Source of the DNA: Burkholderiales bacterium
GTDB taxonomy: Bacteria > Pseudomonadota > Gammaproteobacteria > Burkholderiales > Burkholderiaceae_C
Length of the DNA stretch: 64,000 nucleotides
Direction of reading: 5' to 3'
Assembly (NCBI GenBank): GCA_030603635.1
Contig: JAUVXK010000003.1
Coordinates: 1 to 64,000, forward strand
Part shown: one piece after another, positions 53,095 through 63,223 of the stretch
How the letters are laid out: each line of letters opens with the position of its first letter
Numbering within the stretch: position 1 is the stretch's first letter
Notes under the pieces: generated by a model
Database searches by the model: none
Seen by the model: only the letters and a program-made list of their open reading frames with translations
What the model was told of the DNA's origin: nothing
Translations under genes and position numbers: made by a program

Positions 53095-55218
53095 ATGACC
53101 GCGCATTACCAGAACCACGGCGACGTGGCCGTCATCACACTGGACAACCCCCCGATGAACGGGCTGGGTCTCAGCACCCGGCAAGGCATCGTGCGGGCGC
53201 TGGAGCAGGCCAATGAAAACCCGGCCGTCAAGGCCATCGTGCTCACCGGGGCCGGCAAGGCGTTCTCGAGTGGCGCCGACATCAAGGAGTTCGGTTCTCC
53301 CAAGGCCTATCAGGACCCGAACCTCATCAGCGTGATCAACGCGCTGGAAGCGTCTCCGAAGCCGGTGGTGGCTGCGCTGCACAGCGTGGCCATGGGCGGT
53401 GGGCTGGAGTTGTCGCTGGGTTGCCACTACCGCATCGCGGCGCCCGGCACCAGTGTCGCCCTGCCCGAAGTCAAGCTCGGCCTCATCCCCGGTGCTGGCG
53501 GCACCCAGCGCCTGCCGCGTGCGATTGGGGTGGAGCCTGCGCTGAATCTCATCGTGAGCGGAGAGCCCGTCAAGAGCGAACTGCTGGCCCAGATTCCCGG
53601 CCAGAAGCTGTTCGACAAACTGGCCGGTAGCGCGGACAGCCTGATGGACGAGGCGCTGGCGCTTGCACGTGAGGTGGCCGCGAAGCACGCCGACGGCAGT
53701 GCCCTGCCACGTGTGCGCGATCTGCCTTGCAAACACCCGAAAGGTGACGCCTACTTCCAGTTCGCGCGCAACATGGTCAAGGGCATGGCCAGGCACTTTC
53801 CCGCGCCGGCCAAATGCGTCGACGCGGTCGAATCCGCCACGAAGAAAAAGTTTGACGACGGCATGGCCTATGAGCGTGAACTCTTCGTCAACCTCATGAT
53901 GACGCCCGAGTGCATGGCCCTGCGCCATCTGTTTGTGGCCGAGCGCGCCGCCAGCAAGATCCCCGACGTACCCGCCGACACCCCGCAGCGAACCATTGCC
54001 AAGGTGGCCGTGATCGGCGCTGGCACCATGGGTGGCGGCATCAGCATGAACTTCCTGAATGCCGGCATACCGGTGCAGATTCTGGAGATGAAGCAGGAGG
54101 CGCTGGACCGGGGCATCACCACCATCCGCAAGAACTACGAAGCCCAGGTGGCCAAGGGCAAGCTGAAGCAGGACAAGTATGAGCAGCGCATGGCGCTGCT
54201 GTCGACCACGCTGAACTACGCCGACATCGCCGACGCCGATCTGGTGATCGAAGCGGTGTTCGAAGACATTGGCGTGAAGGAGCAGGTGTTCAAGCAGCTC
54301 GACGCCGTGATGAAGCCCGGTGCCATCCTCGCCTCCAATACCTCCACGCTGGACGTGGACAAGATCGCTGCCTTCACTCAGCGCCCGCAGGACGTGGTGG
54401 GCATGCACTTCTTCAGCCCGGCCAACGTGATGAAGCTGTTGGAAGTGGTGCGTGGGGCCAAGACCGGTAAAGATGTGCTGGCTACGGTGATGACCATCGG
54501 CAAGAAGATCAAAAAGACGTGCGTGGTATCGGGCGTCTGTGACGGCTTCATCGGCAACCGCATGATCGAGCAGTACAGCCGTCAGGCGGGCTTTCTGCTT
54601 GAGGAAGGCTGCACCCCGGCACAAGTGGACAAGGCGATCGAGAAGTTCGGCTTTGCCATGGGCCCGTTCCGCATGGGCGACTTGGCTGGCAACGACATTG
54701 GCTGGTTCATCCGCAAGCGTCGCTACGTGGAAAAGCCCGATCTTCGCTACAGCAAGACAGCCGACCTGCTGTGCGAGATGGGCCGCTACGGGCAGAAGAC
54801 CGGTGCCGGCTGGTACGACTACGCCCCGGGCAAGCGCGATGCCATTCCCAGCCAGGTGGTGGTGGACATGATCGAGCAGCACCGCAAGGCGCTGGGCATC
54901 ACCCCACGCAAGATCAGCGACGAAGAGATCGTGCAGCGGCTGGTGTATTCGTTGGTGAACGAGGCCGCGCACTTGCTGGAAGAAGGCATTGCCAGCCGCC
55001 CGAGCGATATCGACATGGTCTACCTGACCGGCTATGGCTTCCCCATCCATCGCGGCGGCCCGATGCACTACGCCGATTTCACGGGCCTGTTCAACGTGGC
55101 AGAAGCCATGAAGCGCTTTGCGAAGAACCCGCACGACGACGCCAGCTTCTGGCAACCGGCGCCGCTGATCCAGCGTCTGATCGCCGAAGGCAAGACCTTC
55201 GCCGACCTCAACCGCTGA
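53095..55218 (+). CDS. Bifunctional enoyl-CoA hydratase / 3-hydroxyacyl-CoA dehydrogenase
   Basis: A 707-residue FadB/peroxisomal-bifunctional-type enzyme. The N-terminal crotonase domain (~1-190) has the oxyanion-hole segments [16 protein letters not shown] and [18 protein letters not shown], and the catalytic Glu in [19 protein letters not shown]. The dehydrogenase domain (~298 onward) starts [18 protein letters not shown] and has [17 protein letters not shown]. The domain order hydratase-first equals FadB. AGGAG 8 nt upstream defines the start. It begins the beta-oxidation operon and lies after the transporter genes with its own promoter-like region. Confidence 0.95.
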   Translation: MTAHYQNHGDVAVITLDNPPMNGLGLSTRQGIVRALEQANENPAVKAIVLTGAGKAFSSGADIKEFGSPKAYQDPNLISVINALEASPKPVVAALHSVAMGGGLELSLGCHYRIAAPGTSVALPEVKLGLIPGAGGTQRLPRAIGVEPALNLIVSGEPVKSELLAQIPGQKLFDKLAGSADSLMDEALALAREVAAKHADGSALPRVRDLPCKHPKGDAYFQFARNMVKGMARHFPAPAKCVDAVESATKKKFDDGMAYERELFVNLMMTPECMALRHLFVAERAASKIPDVPADTPQRTIAKVAVIGAGTMGGGISMNFLNAGIPVQILEMKQEALDRGITTIRKNYEAQVAKGKLKQDKYEQRMALLSTTLNYADIADADLVIEAVFEDIGVKEQVFKQLDAVMKPGAILASNTSTLDVDKIAAFTQRPQDVVGMHFFSPANVMKLLEVVRGAKTGKDVLATVMTIGKKIKKTCVVSGVCDGFIGNRMIEQYSRQAGFLLEEGCTPAQVDKAIEKFGFAMGPFRMGDLAGNDIGWFIRKRRYVEKPDLRYSKTADLLCEMGRYGQKTGAGWYDYAPGKRDAIPSQVVVDMIEQHRKALGITPRKISDEEIVQRLVYSLVNEAAHLLEEGIASRPSDIDMVYLTGYGFPIHRGGPMHYADFTGLFNVAEAMKRFAKNPHDDASFWQPAPLIQRLIAEGKTFADLNR

Positions 55219-55246
55219 TGCCACAGAAGTACACGGAGACCCCAAC

Positions 55247-56422
55247 ATGACCAACGCCGTCATCGTATCGACCGCACGCACCCCGCTGGCCAAGAGCTGG
55301 AAGGGGGCCTTCAACATGACCCATGGCGCGACGCTCGGCGGCCACGCGGTGCAGCATGCCATCGCGCGTGCCGGCATCGACGCCGCTGCGGTGGAAGACG
55401 TCATCATGGGCTGCGCCAACCCCGAAGGCGCCACCGGCATGAACATCGCGCGCCAGATCGCGCTCGCGGCCGGCTGTCCCATCACCACCTCCGGGATCAC
55501 CGTCAACCGCTTTTGCTCCTCCGGCCTGCAGACCATTGCCCTGGCGGCGCAGCGCATCATCGCCGGTGAGGGCGACGTGTACGTGGCCGGTGGGGTGGAG
55601 AGCATTTCCTGCGTGCAGCAGGAGATGAACATGCACATGGCTTTCGACCCCGCGCTGCAGAAGAAGAAGCCCGAGATCTACTGGAGCATGCTGCAGACCG
55701 CCGAGCAGGTGGCCAAGCGCTACGGCATTGGCCGCGACGTGATGGATGAGTACGGCGCCGCCAGCCAGCAGAAGGCCTGTGCGGCACAGGCCGCCGGCCT
55801 GCTGGATGCCGAAATCGCCCCCATCACCGTGACCATGGGCGTGGCCGACAAGACCCTGGGGCTGATCACGAAGCAGGTGACCGTGAGCAAGGACGAAGGC
55901 ACCCGTGAGGGTACGACGAAGGAAGGCATCAGTGGCATTCGCCCGGCGCTGCCTGGCGGGTTGATCAGTGCCGGTAACGCCAGCCAGTTCAGCGACGGTG
56001 CAGGCGCCTGCGTGGTCGTGGGAGAAGACTACGCGAGCAAGCACAACCTGCAGCCGCTGGGACGCTTCCTGGGCTTTGCGGTGGCCGGTTGCGAGCCCGA
56101 CGAGATGGGCATTGGGCCGGTGTTTGCGGTACCCAAGGTGCTGAAAAAGCTCGGCCTGAAGGTCGAGGATATCGACCTGTGGGAGCTGAACGAGGCCTTT
56201 GCGGTGCAGGTGATCTACTGTCGCGACCACCTGGGCATCCCCAACGAGCGCCTCAACGTGAACGGTGGCGCCATTGCGCTGGGTCACCCCTATGGCGTGT
56301 CGGGTCAGCGGCTGACTGGCCATGCGTTGATCGAGGGCAAGCGCCGGGGCGCCAAGCGGGTGTGCGTGACCATGTGCATCGGTGGCGGCATGGGGGCAGC
56401 CGGCGTGTTCGAGGTGTTGTGA
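55247..56422 (+). CDS. Acetyl-CoA acyltransferase (thiolase)
   Basis: A 391-residue degradative thiolase. The acylated cysteine lies in [10 protein letters not shown] (~residue 88), the His in [14 protein letters not shown], and the second cysteine in [10 protein letters not shown]. It cleaves 3-ketoacyl-CoA and pairs with the upstream bifunctional enzyme to complete the beta-oxidation spiral. It lies 28 nt after it with an ACGGAGA ribosome site. Confidence 0.95.
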   Translation: MTNAVIVSTARTPLAKSWKGAFNMTHGATLGGHAVQHAIARAGIDAAAVEDVIMGCANPEGATGMNIARQIALAAGCPITTSGITVNRFCSSGLQTIALAAQRIIAGEGDVYVAGGVESISCVQQEMNMHMAFDPALQKKKPEIYWSMLQTAEQVAKRYGIGRDVMDEYGAASQQKACAAQAAGLLDAEIAPITVTMGVADKTLGLITKQVTVSKDEGTREGTTKEGISGIRPALPGGLISAGNASQFSDGAGACVVVGEDYASKHNLQPLGRFLGFAVAGCEPDEMGIGPVFAVPKVLKKLGLKVEDIDLWELNEAFAVQVIYCRDHLGIPNERLNVNGGAIALGHPYGVSGQRLTGHALIEGKRRGAKRVCVTMCIGGGMGAAGVFEVL

Positions 56423-56435
56423 CGACGGAGAGATC

Positions 56436-58289
56436 ATGAGCCTGCGCCCCACCGTCGATTTCCTGTTGTACGACTGGCTGGGGGCGCAGACCCTCGGCGA
56501 GCGTGCGCGTTTTGCTGACCACAGCCGCGAGACCTTTGACGCGGTGCTCGATACCTGCGAGCGCATCGCTCGCGACAAGTACGCCCCTTTCAATCGCCTG
56601 GTGGACACCCAGGAGCCGCACTTCGATGGCGATAAGGTGATCTTGCCCCAGGCCACGAAAGACGCCTGGGATGCCTATGCCGAGTCCGGCATGCTGAGCG
56701 CGGCCCAGGACTACGACGTGGGCGGCATGCAGCTGCCTTACACGGTGGAGGCGGCGGGCAATGCGTTCTTTGCCATGGCGTCGGTCAGCATCGGGGCGGG
56801 CATGCTCACGGTGGGGAACGCCAACCTGTTGATGGCACACGGTTCGCCGTTGCAGCGCGAGGTGTTTGCCCTCAACGAATTCAGTGGTCGGTTTTCCGGG
56901 ACGATGTGTCTGAGCGAGCCGCAGGCGGGTTCGAGTCTCAGCGACGTGGCCACCCGCGCCACACCGGACGGTGAGGGCTTCGAGGCCGATCCCCTGGGGC
57001 CCCGCTACCGCCTGCGCGGCAACAAGATGTGGATTTCCGCCGGTGAGCACGAGCTGACCGAAAACATCGTCCACCTGGTGCTGGCCAAGATTCCCGGGCC
57101 CGACGGCAAGCTGCCGCCGGGGGTCAAGGGCATCTCCCTGTTCATCGTGCCCAAGAAACTGGTGGACGCCGAGGGCCGGTTGACCGGCGTGCGCAACGAC
57201 GTGGCGTTGGCGGGTCTGAACCACAAATGCGGCTGGCGCGGCACCACCAACACCTTGCTCAATTTTGGGGAAGGCCGGTTCCCGGTGCGTGGCAACACCG
57301 TGGGGCCAGGCCTGGACGGGCAAGGTGCCGGGGCCATAGGCTATCTGGTGGGGGAGCCGGGCAAGGGCCTGGGCTACATGTTCCACATGATGAACGAGGC
57401 GCGCATCGGGGTGGGCATGGCGGCCACCATGCTGGGCATGGCTGGCTACCACGCGAGCCTGGACTATGCGAAAAACCGTCCACAGGGAAGACCCATGGGC
57501 GCCAGCGGCAAAGACCCGACCCAACCACAGGTGCGCATCATCGAGCATGCCGATGTGAAGCGCATGTTGCTGGCCCAGAAGGCCTATTGTGAGGGTGCGC
57601 TCGCATTGGAGCTGTACTGCGCCCGCCTGGTGGACGAGCAGCATACCGGCGCACCCGATGCGGCCGATGATGCCCGCCTGCTGCTGGAAGTGCTGACCCC
57701 CATCGCCAAGAGCTGGCCCAGCGAATGGTGCCTCGAGGCCAACAGCCTGGCCATCCAGATTCACGGCGGTTACGGATACACCCGTGACTTTCCGGTGGAG
57801 CAGTACTGGCGCGACAACCGCCTGAACATGATTCACGAGGGCACGCACGGCATCCAGGCCATGGACCTGCTGGCGCGCAAGGTGCTGATGGAAAACGGCA
57901 AGGGCCTGAAGCTGCTGGCTGCGCGGATGCAGGGCACGATCGAACGCGCGCTCCGGGTGCCCGAGCTTGCCCGCGATGCGAACGACTTGGCCCAGGCCTT
58001 GCAGCAGGTCGGGGCTGCTACCCAAGCCGCGTGGGCGACAGGCGAGCCTACCGAAGCGCTGGCCAATGCCGTACCCTACATGCAGGCGTTCGGACACACG
58101 GTGCTGGCGTGGATCTGGCTGGACGTGGCGCTGGCGGCTTTGAAAGCGGCGGTCACGCCGGCCCAACGGGGACGACTGGCCGCCTGCCGCTATTTCTTCC
58201 GCTACGAACTGCCCAGGATCGGCGCCTGGTTGCAGGTGGTGTCCAGCCGCGACATGACCTGTGCCGAACTGGCCGAAGACGCATTCTGA
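56436..58289 (+). CDS. Acyl-CoA dehydrogenase (large, DmdC-like)
   Basis: A 617-residue flavoprotein with the extended N- and C-terminal domains of the DmdC/FadE-like subgroup. FSGTMCLSEPQAGSSLSDV and WISAGEHEL mark the FAD/substrate domains. The catalytic base is probably the Glu in MIHEGTHGIQAMDL. The substrate range is likely medium-chain or modified acyl-CoA. The ATG is preceded by GGAGAG and lies 13 nt after the thiolase stop. Confidence 0.92.
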   Translation: MSLRPTVDFLLYDWLGAQTLGERARFADHSRETFDAVLDTCERIARDKYAPFNRLVDTQEPHFDGDKVILPQATKDAWDAYAESGMLSAAQDYDVGGMQLPYTVEAAGNAFFAMASVSIGAGMLTVGNANLLMAHGSPLQREVFALNEFSGRFSGTMCLSEPQAGSSLSDVATRATPDGEGFEADPLGPRYRLRGNKMWISAGEHELTENIVHLVLAKIPGPDGKLPPGVKGISLFIVPKKLVDAEGRLTGVRNDVALAGLNHKCGWRGTTNTLLNFGEGRFPVRGNTVGPGLDGQGAGAIGYLVGEPGKGLGYMFHMMNEARIGVGMAATMLGMAGYHASLDYAKNRPQGRPMGASGKDPTQPQVRIIEHADVKRMLLAQKAYCEGALALELYCARLVDEQHTGAPDAADDARLLLEVLTPIAKSWPSEWCLEANSLAIQIHGGYGYTRDFPVEQYWRDNRLNMIHEGTHGIQAMDLLARKVLMENGKGLKLLAARMQGTIERALRVPELARDANDLAQALQQVGAATQAAWATGEPTEALANAVPYMQAFGHTVLAWIWLDVALAALKAAVTPAQRGRLAACRYFFRYELPRIGAWLQVVSSRDMTCAELAEDAF

Positions 58290-58319
58290 ACCGGGCCACG
58301 GCCCAACTAGGAGACACAC

Positions 58320-59111
58320 ATGACACGAACCATCCAACAGCTGTTCGATCTCAAGGGCCAGGTGGCCCTGGTGACGGGTGGCTCCCGCGGGCTGGGCCTG
58401 CAGATGGCCCACGCGCTCGGCGAGGCCGGTGCGCGGGTGCTGGTTTCGGCTCGCAAGGCCGACGAACTTGAAGACGCGGTCGCCCAGCTCAAGGCCGCCG
58501 GCATCGACGCGCAGTGGATCGCGGCCGACTGCGCCAAGGAGGCAGACATCCATCGCCTCGCGGCAGAAACCCTGCAGCGCATGGGTGCGGTGGACATCCT
58601 CGTGAACAACGCCGGGGCCGCCTGGGGAGCGCCTGCCGAAGACCATCCGATCGAGGCGTGGGACAAGGTGATGAACCTCAACGTGCGCGGCTACTTCATC
58701 CTGAGCCAGTACCTGGCCAAGCACCACATGATCGCCAAGCGCAAGGGCAGCATCGTCAACGTGGCCTCCATCGCCGGACTGGGGGGCAACCCGCGCGGCA
58801 TGAGCACCATCGCGTACAACACCTCCAAGGGGGCCGTGATCAATTTCACCCGGACCCTGGCGGCCGAATGGGGGCCTTACGGCATTCGTGTCAACGCCAT
58901 CTGCCCAGGTTTTTTCCCCAGCAAGATGACCAAGGGCACGCTGGAGGCTCTGGGCGAGGAGCGACTGACCACCCATGCGCCCCTGGGCCGTTTGGGTGAC
59001 GACGAAGACCTCAAGGGCCTGACGCTGCTGTACGCGTCGGACGCCGGCAAGCACATCACCGGTCAGTGGCTGGCCGTGGACGGCGGTGTGAGCATCGTCA
59101 CGGGAGGCTGA
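58320..59111 (+). CDS. Short-chain dehydrogenase/reductase
   Basis: A 263-residue classical SDR. The cofactor loop is VTGGSRGLGLQMA, the NNAG motif is present, and the catalytic triad is S in VASIAG with Y-x3-K in AYNTSK. It may oxidise or reduce a beta-hydroxyacyl-CoA or related intermediate. AGGAGA precedes the ATG, and the stop is followed at once by the thioesterase GTG. Confidence 0.92.
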   Translation: MTRTIQQLFDLKGQVALVTGGSRGLGLQMAHALGEAGARVLVSARKADELEDAVAQLKAAGIDAQWIAADCAKEADIHRLAAETLQRMGAVDILVNNAGAAWGAPAEDHPIEAWDKVMNLNVRGYFILSQYLAKHHMIAKRKGSIVNVASIAGLGGNPRGMSTIAYNTSKGAVINFTRTLAAEWGPYGIRVNAICPGFFPSKMTKGTLEALGEERLTTHAPLGRLGDDEDLKGLTLLYASDAGKHITGQWLAVDGGVSIVTGG

Positions 59112-59552
59112 GTGGAATTTCAGGTCCGCATTCCTTTCGTGGAGCATTTGGGCTTCGCTCTGCAGCACTGGGCAGATGGCATGGCCGAGATCACCTTCGA
59201 CCCGGCGCCCGAGCACCTGAACTCCTTCAACGTGGTGCACGGTGGCGCGACCATGACGCTGCTGGACGTGGTCATGGCCCATGCCGCGCGCAGTGTGCAG
59301 CAGGACATGGGTGCCGTGACCATCGAAATGAAGACCTCGTTCATGCAGGCGGCCAAGGGACTGCAGCGCGCACGTGGCCGACTGCTGCACCGCACGGCGA
59401 CCATGGCCTTCACCGAAGGCCAGGTGTTCGATGCCGATGGCAGGCTCTGTGCCCATGCCACCGGCACCTTCAAGTATGTGAAGCGTCTGCCGGTCGGAGC
59501 CAAGGGGGTGCACGAACTGAACTCCCCAGCCACCGGCATTTCCACCGACTGA
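59112..59552 (+). CDS. PaaI-like hotdog thioesterase
   Basis: A 146-residue hotdog-fold protein. The active-site segment is NVVHGGATMTLLDVVMAHAA (HGG-x-D). It starts with GTG immediately after the SDR stop, which points to coupling. It would release CoA from dead-end or overloaded acyl-CoA intermediates of the pathway. Confidence 0.88.
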   Translation: MEFQVRIPFVEHLGFALQHWADGMAEITFDPAPEHLNSFNVVHGGATMTLLDVVMAHAARSVQQDMGAVTIEMKTSFMQAAKGLQRARGRLLHRTATMAFTEGQVFDADGRLCAHATGTFKYVKRLPVGAKGVHELNSPATGISTD

Positions 59553-59596
59553 TTTCACGACACCCACCGGGCCCGAGCGCCCGACCAGGAGACACC

Positions 59597-60613
59597 ATGC
59601 CCATGAACACCCGTATCCTGCTGGACAACCGCCCCCAGGGCGAGGCCAGCGTCAGCAACTTCAAGATCGAAACGGTGGACACCCCCGCGCTGGCAGACGG
59701 CCAGGTGCTGGTGCGAAACCATTACCTGAGCCTGGACCCTTACATGCGCGGCCGCATGAACGACGCCAAGAGCTATGCGGCACCGCAGCCCCTGGGGGAG
59801 GTGATGATCGGTGGCACGGTCGGCGAGGTGGTCGATAGCCGCCATCCGCGTTATGCCCCTGGTGACCATGTGGTCGGCATGGGCGGCTGGCAGCAGTACA
59901 GCGTGGTCGATGCGTCCCAGCCGGGGGCGTTGCGCAAGGTGGACACGACCAACGTCCCGTTGAGCCACTACCTGGGCGCGGTGGGCATGCCGGGCGTGAC
60001 GGCCTGGTATGGTCTGGTGAAGATCATCGACCCCAAGCCCGGCCAGACGGTGACAGTGAGTGCCGCCAGCGGGGCTGTGGGCAGTGCGCTGGGCGCGCTG
60101 GCGAAGGCTCGCGGTTGCCGGGTGGTGGGGATTGCAGGGGGCGAAGACAAGTGCGCCTACGTCAAGAACGAATTGGGTTTCGACGACTGCATCGATTATC
60201 GCGTGCACAAGGACTATGTGTCGTTGGCCAAGGCACTCAAGCAGGCGTGCCCCCAGGGCATCGACGGGCACTTTGAAAATGTCGGTGGCATGGTGCTGGA
60301 CGCCGTGATGCTGCGATCCAACGCGTTTTCGCGCATCGCGGTCTGCGGCATGATCGCCGGCTATGACGGCCAGCCGCTGCCGATGGCCAATCCTGCGCTG
60401 ATCCTGGTCAACCGCATGCGGGTCGAGGGCTTCATTGTCAGCGAGCACATGGAGGTCTGGCCTGAAGCCCTGGCCGAACTGGCGGAGCTGGTGGGCAGTG
60501 GGCGTTTCCGCCCCCGTGAGTCGGTGGCGCAAGGCATTGAGTCGGCGCCCGAGGCCTTTCTGGGATTGTTGAAGGGCCGCAATTTCGGCAAGCAGCTGGT
60601 CAAGCTGGTCTGA
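59597..60613 (+). CDS. Zinc-independent MDR NADP-dependent oxidoreductase
   Basis: A 338-residue medium-chain dehydrogenase/reductase of the leukotriene-B4-dehydrogenase/CurA group. HYLSLDPYMRGRMND is the N-terminal signature, the NADP loop is VSAASGAVGSALGALAK, and FENVGG and CGMIAGYDG are typical. It reduces carbon double bonds alpha,beta to a carbonyl. AGGAGA 5 nt before the ATG fixes the start. Confidence 0.93.
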   Translation: MPMNTRILLDNRPQGEASVSNFKIETVDTPALADGQVLVRNHYLSLDPYMRGRMNDAKSYAAPQPLGEVMIGGTVGEVVDSRHPRYAPGDHVVGMGGWQQYSVVDASQPGALRKVDTTNVPLSHYLGAVGMPGVTAWYGLVKIIDPKPGQTVTVSAASGAVGSALGALAKARGCRVVGIAGGEDKCAYVKNELGFDDCIDYRVHKDYVSLAKALKQACPQGIDGHFENVGGMVLDAVMLRSNAFSRIAVCGMIAGYDGQPLPMANPALILVNRMRVEGFIVSEHMEVWPEALAELAELVGSGRFRPRESVAQGIESAPEAFLGLLKGRNFGKQLVKLV

Positions 60614-60632
60614 TGGCCGGGCAGGGGGCCTT

Positions 60633-62285
60633 ATGAATGCCACCCATCAGGTCTTCAACCAGGCAGAGCCTCTGGTTGACCTGAACCTGTTCGAAGGCCA
60701 TCGGGGCATGCAGGATGCATTGCGGCTGCATGCCCCCACACTGGACACCGCCCCCCTGCACCGGCTGGGAGCGCTGGTCGGCAGTGCGGAGATGCAGGCC
60801 CATGCCCGATTGGCGAACGTGTTCACCCCTGAGCTGCGCACCCACAGCCGCCATGGGCACCGGATCGACCGGGTTGAATTCCACCCAAGTTACCACGCCC
60901 TGATGGGTGCGGCCACGGCGGCGGGCTTGCACGGCACGCCTTTTGCCGACGCCGAGCAGGCCAGTGGACATGCCCACCTGAAGCGGGCGGCTGGCTTCAT
61001 GCTGTTCACGGAGCTGGAGCCTTCCACGCTGTGCCCGATTTCCATGACCTATGCCGCCACGCCGGCGTTGCGGGGGCAACCGGCGATCTACCGAGACTGG
61101 TCGCCGCAACTCACCAGCCGAGCCTACGATCCGGACCTGCGTCTCTGGAAAGACAAACCTGGCGTGACCATGGGCATGGGCATGACGGAAAAGCAGGGCG
61201 GCTCCGATGTGCGTGCCAACACCACACGCGCGGAGCCTGACGGCAGTGACGGCTGGGGAGCGCGATATCGGGTCACCGGGCACAAGTGGTTTTTCTCGGC
61301 CCCGATGTGCGATGCCTTCCTGATTCTGGCGCAGACGACCGCAGGCCTGTCGTGTCTGTTCCTGCCGCGCGTGTTGCCGGACGGTTCGCTGAACGCCCTG
61401 TGCATCCAGCGTCTGAAAGACAAGCTGGGCAACAAAGCCAACGCCAGTGCGGAGGTGGAATTTCAGGGGGCAACGGCCTGGCTGGTGGGCGAAGAAGGGC
61501 GGGGCGTGCCGCAAATCCTCGCCATGGGAACGATGACACGCCTGGACTGCGCCTTGGGCACCAGCGGGCTGATGCGGCAGGCCGTGTCGCTCGCTATCGA
61601 CCATGCCCGTCAGCGCAGTGCCTTTGGCAAGAAGCTGATCGAGCAGCCGCTCATGAAGAATGTGCTTGCCGACCTGGCACTGGAGTCTGAAGCGGCGACG
61701 GCGCTGGCCCTGAGGCTGGCGCACAGTTTCGACCGGGCCTCGGTTGACGAGCACGAGCGCGTGATGCAGCGGCTGCTCACGCCGGTGGCCAAGTTCTGGA
61801 TCTGCAAACGCGGCAGCCTTTTCGCACAGGAGGCGATGGAGTGCCTCGGGGGCAACGGTTACGTGGAGGAACAGGGCGAGGGCGTCATGGCCCGGATCTA
61901 CCGCGAAATGCCGGTCAACAGCATCTGGGAAGGCGCCGGCAACATCATGGCCCTGGACCTGCTGCGGGCGTTGCGTCACGCTGATACGGCGGCTGCACTG
62001 GCTCAGGAACTGGCCCCTGCCCGTGGGATGCATGAGGCGCTGGACCGCTGGGTGGAGCGCCTGCCGCAACGGATGGAGGCCATGGCTCATGAGGGTGAGG
62101 CCCGTCGTCTGGCGGAGGCGGTCGCGCTGACGGTGCAGGCCACCTGGCTGGCGCAAAGTGCCCCGCCGGCCGTGTTCGGGGCGTTTTGCGATTCGCGGAT
62201 CGCTGGCACGTGGGGGCACAGTTTGGGCTCGCTGGGCGCGGGCATCGATATGGATGGGATCATCGCGCGGGCCCGGCCGCGCTGA
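60633..62285 (+). CDS. aidB: AidB-like acyl-CoA dehydrogenase
   Basis: A 550-residue protein of the AidB branch. GMGMTEKQGGSDVRANTTRA, RVTGHKWFFSAPMCDAFL and NSIWEGAGNIMALDLLRAL are diagnostic, the last carrying the catalytic Glu. E. coli AidB is an alkylation-response protein with isovaleryl-CoA dehydrogenase activity. In this catabolic operon an acyl-CoA substrate is more likely than DNA protection. It lies 19 nt after the MDR gene. Confidence 0.93.
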   Translation: MNATHQVFNQAEPLVDLNLFEGHRGMQDALRLHAPTLDTAPLHRLGALVGSAEMQAHARLANVFTPELRTHSRHGHRIDRVEFHPSYHALMGAATAAGLHGTPFADAEQASGHAHLKRAAGFMLFTELEPSTLCPISMTYAATPALRGQPAIYRDWSPQLTSRAYDPDLRLWKDKPGVTMGMGMTEKQGGSDVRANTTRAEPDGSDGWGARYRVTGHKWFFSAPMCDAFLILAQTTAGLSCLFLPRVLPDGSLNALCIQRLKDKLGNKANASAEVEFQGATAWLVGEEGRGVPQILAMGTMTRLDCALGTSGLMRQAVSLAIDHARQRSAFGKKLIEQPLMKNVLADLALESEAATALALRLAHSFDRASVDEHERVMQRLLTPVAKFWICKRGSLFAQEAMECLGGNGYVEEQGEGVMARIYREMPVNSIWEGAGNIMALDLLRALRHADTAAALAQELAPARGMHEALDRWVERLPQRMEAMAHEGEARRLAEAVALTVQATWLAQSAPPAVFGAFCDSRIAGTWGHSLGSLGAGIDMDGIIARARPR

Positions 62286-62294
62286 ACAGGAGAC

Positions 62295-63209
62295 ATGGAC
62301 ATGATGCAGACTTTCAAGGGCAAGACCGCCGTGCTGACCGGTGCGGGCTCGGGGTTCGGGCTGGAGGTGGCGCGGATCGGCGCTGCGCGGGGGATGAACC
62401 TGGTGCTGGTGGATGTACAGGCCGATGCGCTGGAGCGTGCCCGCCAGGCTTTCGAGGCCGAGGGGGTGCTGGTGCTGGCCCGTCGGGTGGATGTGTCCAA
62501 CGCCGAGGCCATGGAGGCGCTCGCGGTGGAGGTGCAGGAGCGTTTTGGGGCGCCACACTTCGTGTTCAACAACGCGGGGGTGGCGGCGGGGGGGCTGATC
62601 TGGGAAAACACCGTGGCCGACTGGAACTGGGTGCTCGGCGTCAACCTGTGGGGCGTGGTGCATGGGGTGCGTGTGTTCACCCCGTGCATGCTGGCTGCCG
62701 CCCAGTCAGACCCCTCTTACCGGGGCCACATTGTCAACACCGCCAGTATGGCGGGCCTGCTCACGCCGCCCAACATGGGCGTGTACAACGTGAGCAAGCA
62801 TGCGGTGGTGGCCCTGACGGAAACGCTGTACCAGGACCTGGCGCTGGTGACCGATCAGGTGAGTGCCAGCGTGCTGTGCCCGTATTTTGTGCCGACCGGC
62901 ATCAGCCAGAGCCAGCGCAACCGGCCGGGTGAACTGGCAGGCGGGCAGCCCACGCGCAGCCAGATGATCGGCCAGGCCATGAGCGACAAGGCGGTGGGCA
63001 GTGGCAAGGTCACGGCGGCCGAAGTGGCGGCGCGGGTGTTTGACGCCCTGGAGGCAGGGACGTTCTACATATACAGCCACCCCAAGGCGCTGGGCAATGT
63101 GCGCACGCGCATGGAGGCCATTGTTTCGGGCGTCAACCCGCCTGATCCGTTTGCCGAGCGGCCCGAGGTGGGCGAGCAGTTGCGCGCAGCGCTGCGCACT
63201 GCAGCATGA
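62295..63209 (+). CDS. Short-chain dehydrogenase/reductase, second copy
   Basis: A 304-residue SDR. The cofactor loop is LTGAGSGFGLEVARI, NNAG is present, and the triad is S in TASMAG with Y-x3-K in YNVSK. It has an ~40-residue C-terminal extension. It is the last gene of the catabolic run and converges on the AraC-type gene with 14 nt between stops, so no room is left for a long terminator. Confidence 0.92.
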   Translation: MDMMQTFKGKTAVLTGAGSGFGLEVARIGAARGMNLVLVDVQADALERARQAFEAEGVLVLARRVDVSNAEAMEALAVEVQERFGAPHFVFNNAGVAAGGLIWENTVADWNWVLGVNLWGVVHGVRVFTPCMLAAAQSDPSYRGHIVNTASMAGLLTPPNMGVYNVSKHAVVALTETLYQDLALVTDQVSASVLCPYFVPTGISQSQRNRPGELAGGQPTRSQMIGQAMSDKAVGSGKVTAAEVAARVFDALEAGTFYIYSHPKALGNVRTRMEAIVSGVNPPDPFAERPEVGEQLRAALRTAA

Positions 63210-63223
63210 GGCCCGCCTGAGAG

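Noticed and set aside
53083-59567. Two very long minus-strand open frames across the beta-oxidation genes
   Set aside because: Compositional artefacts rich in His, Gln, Arg and Val. All conserved motifs read on the plus strand.
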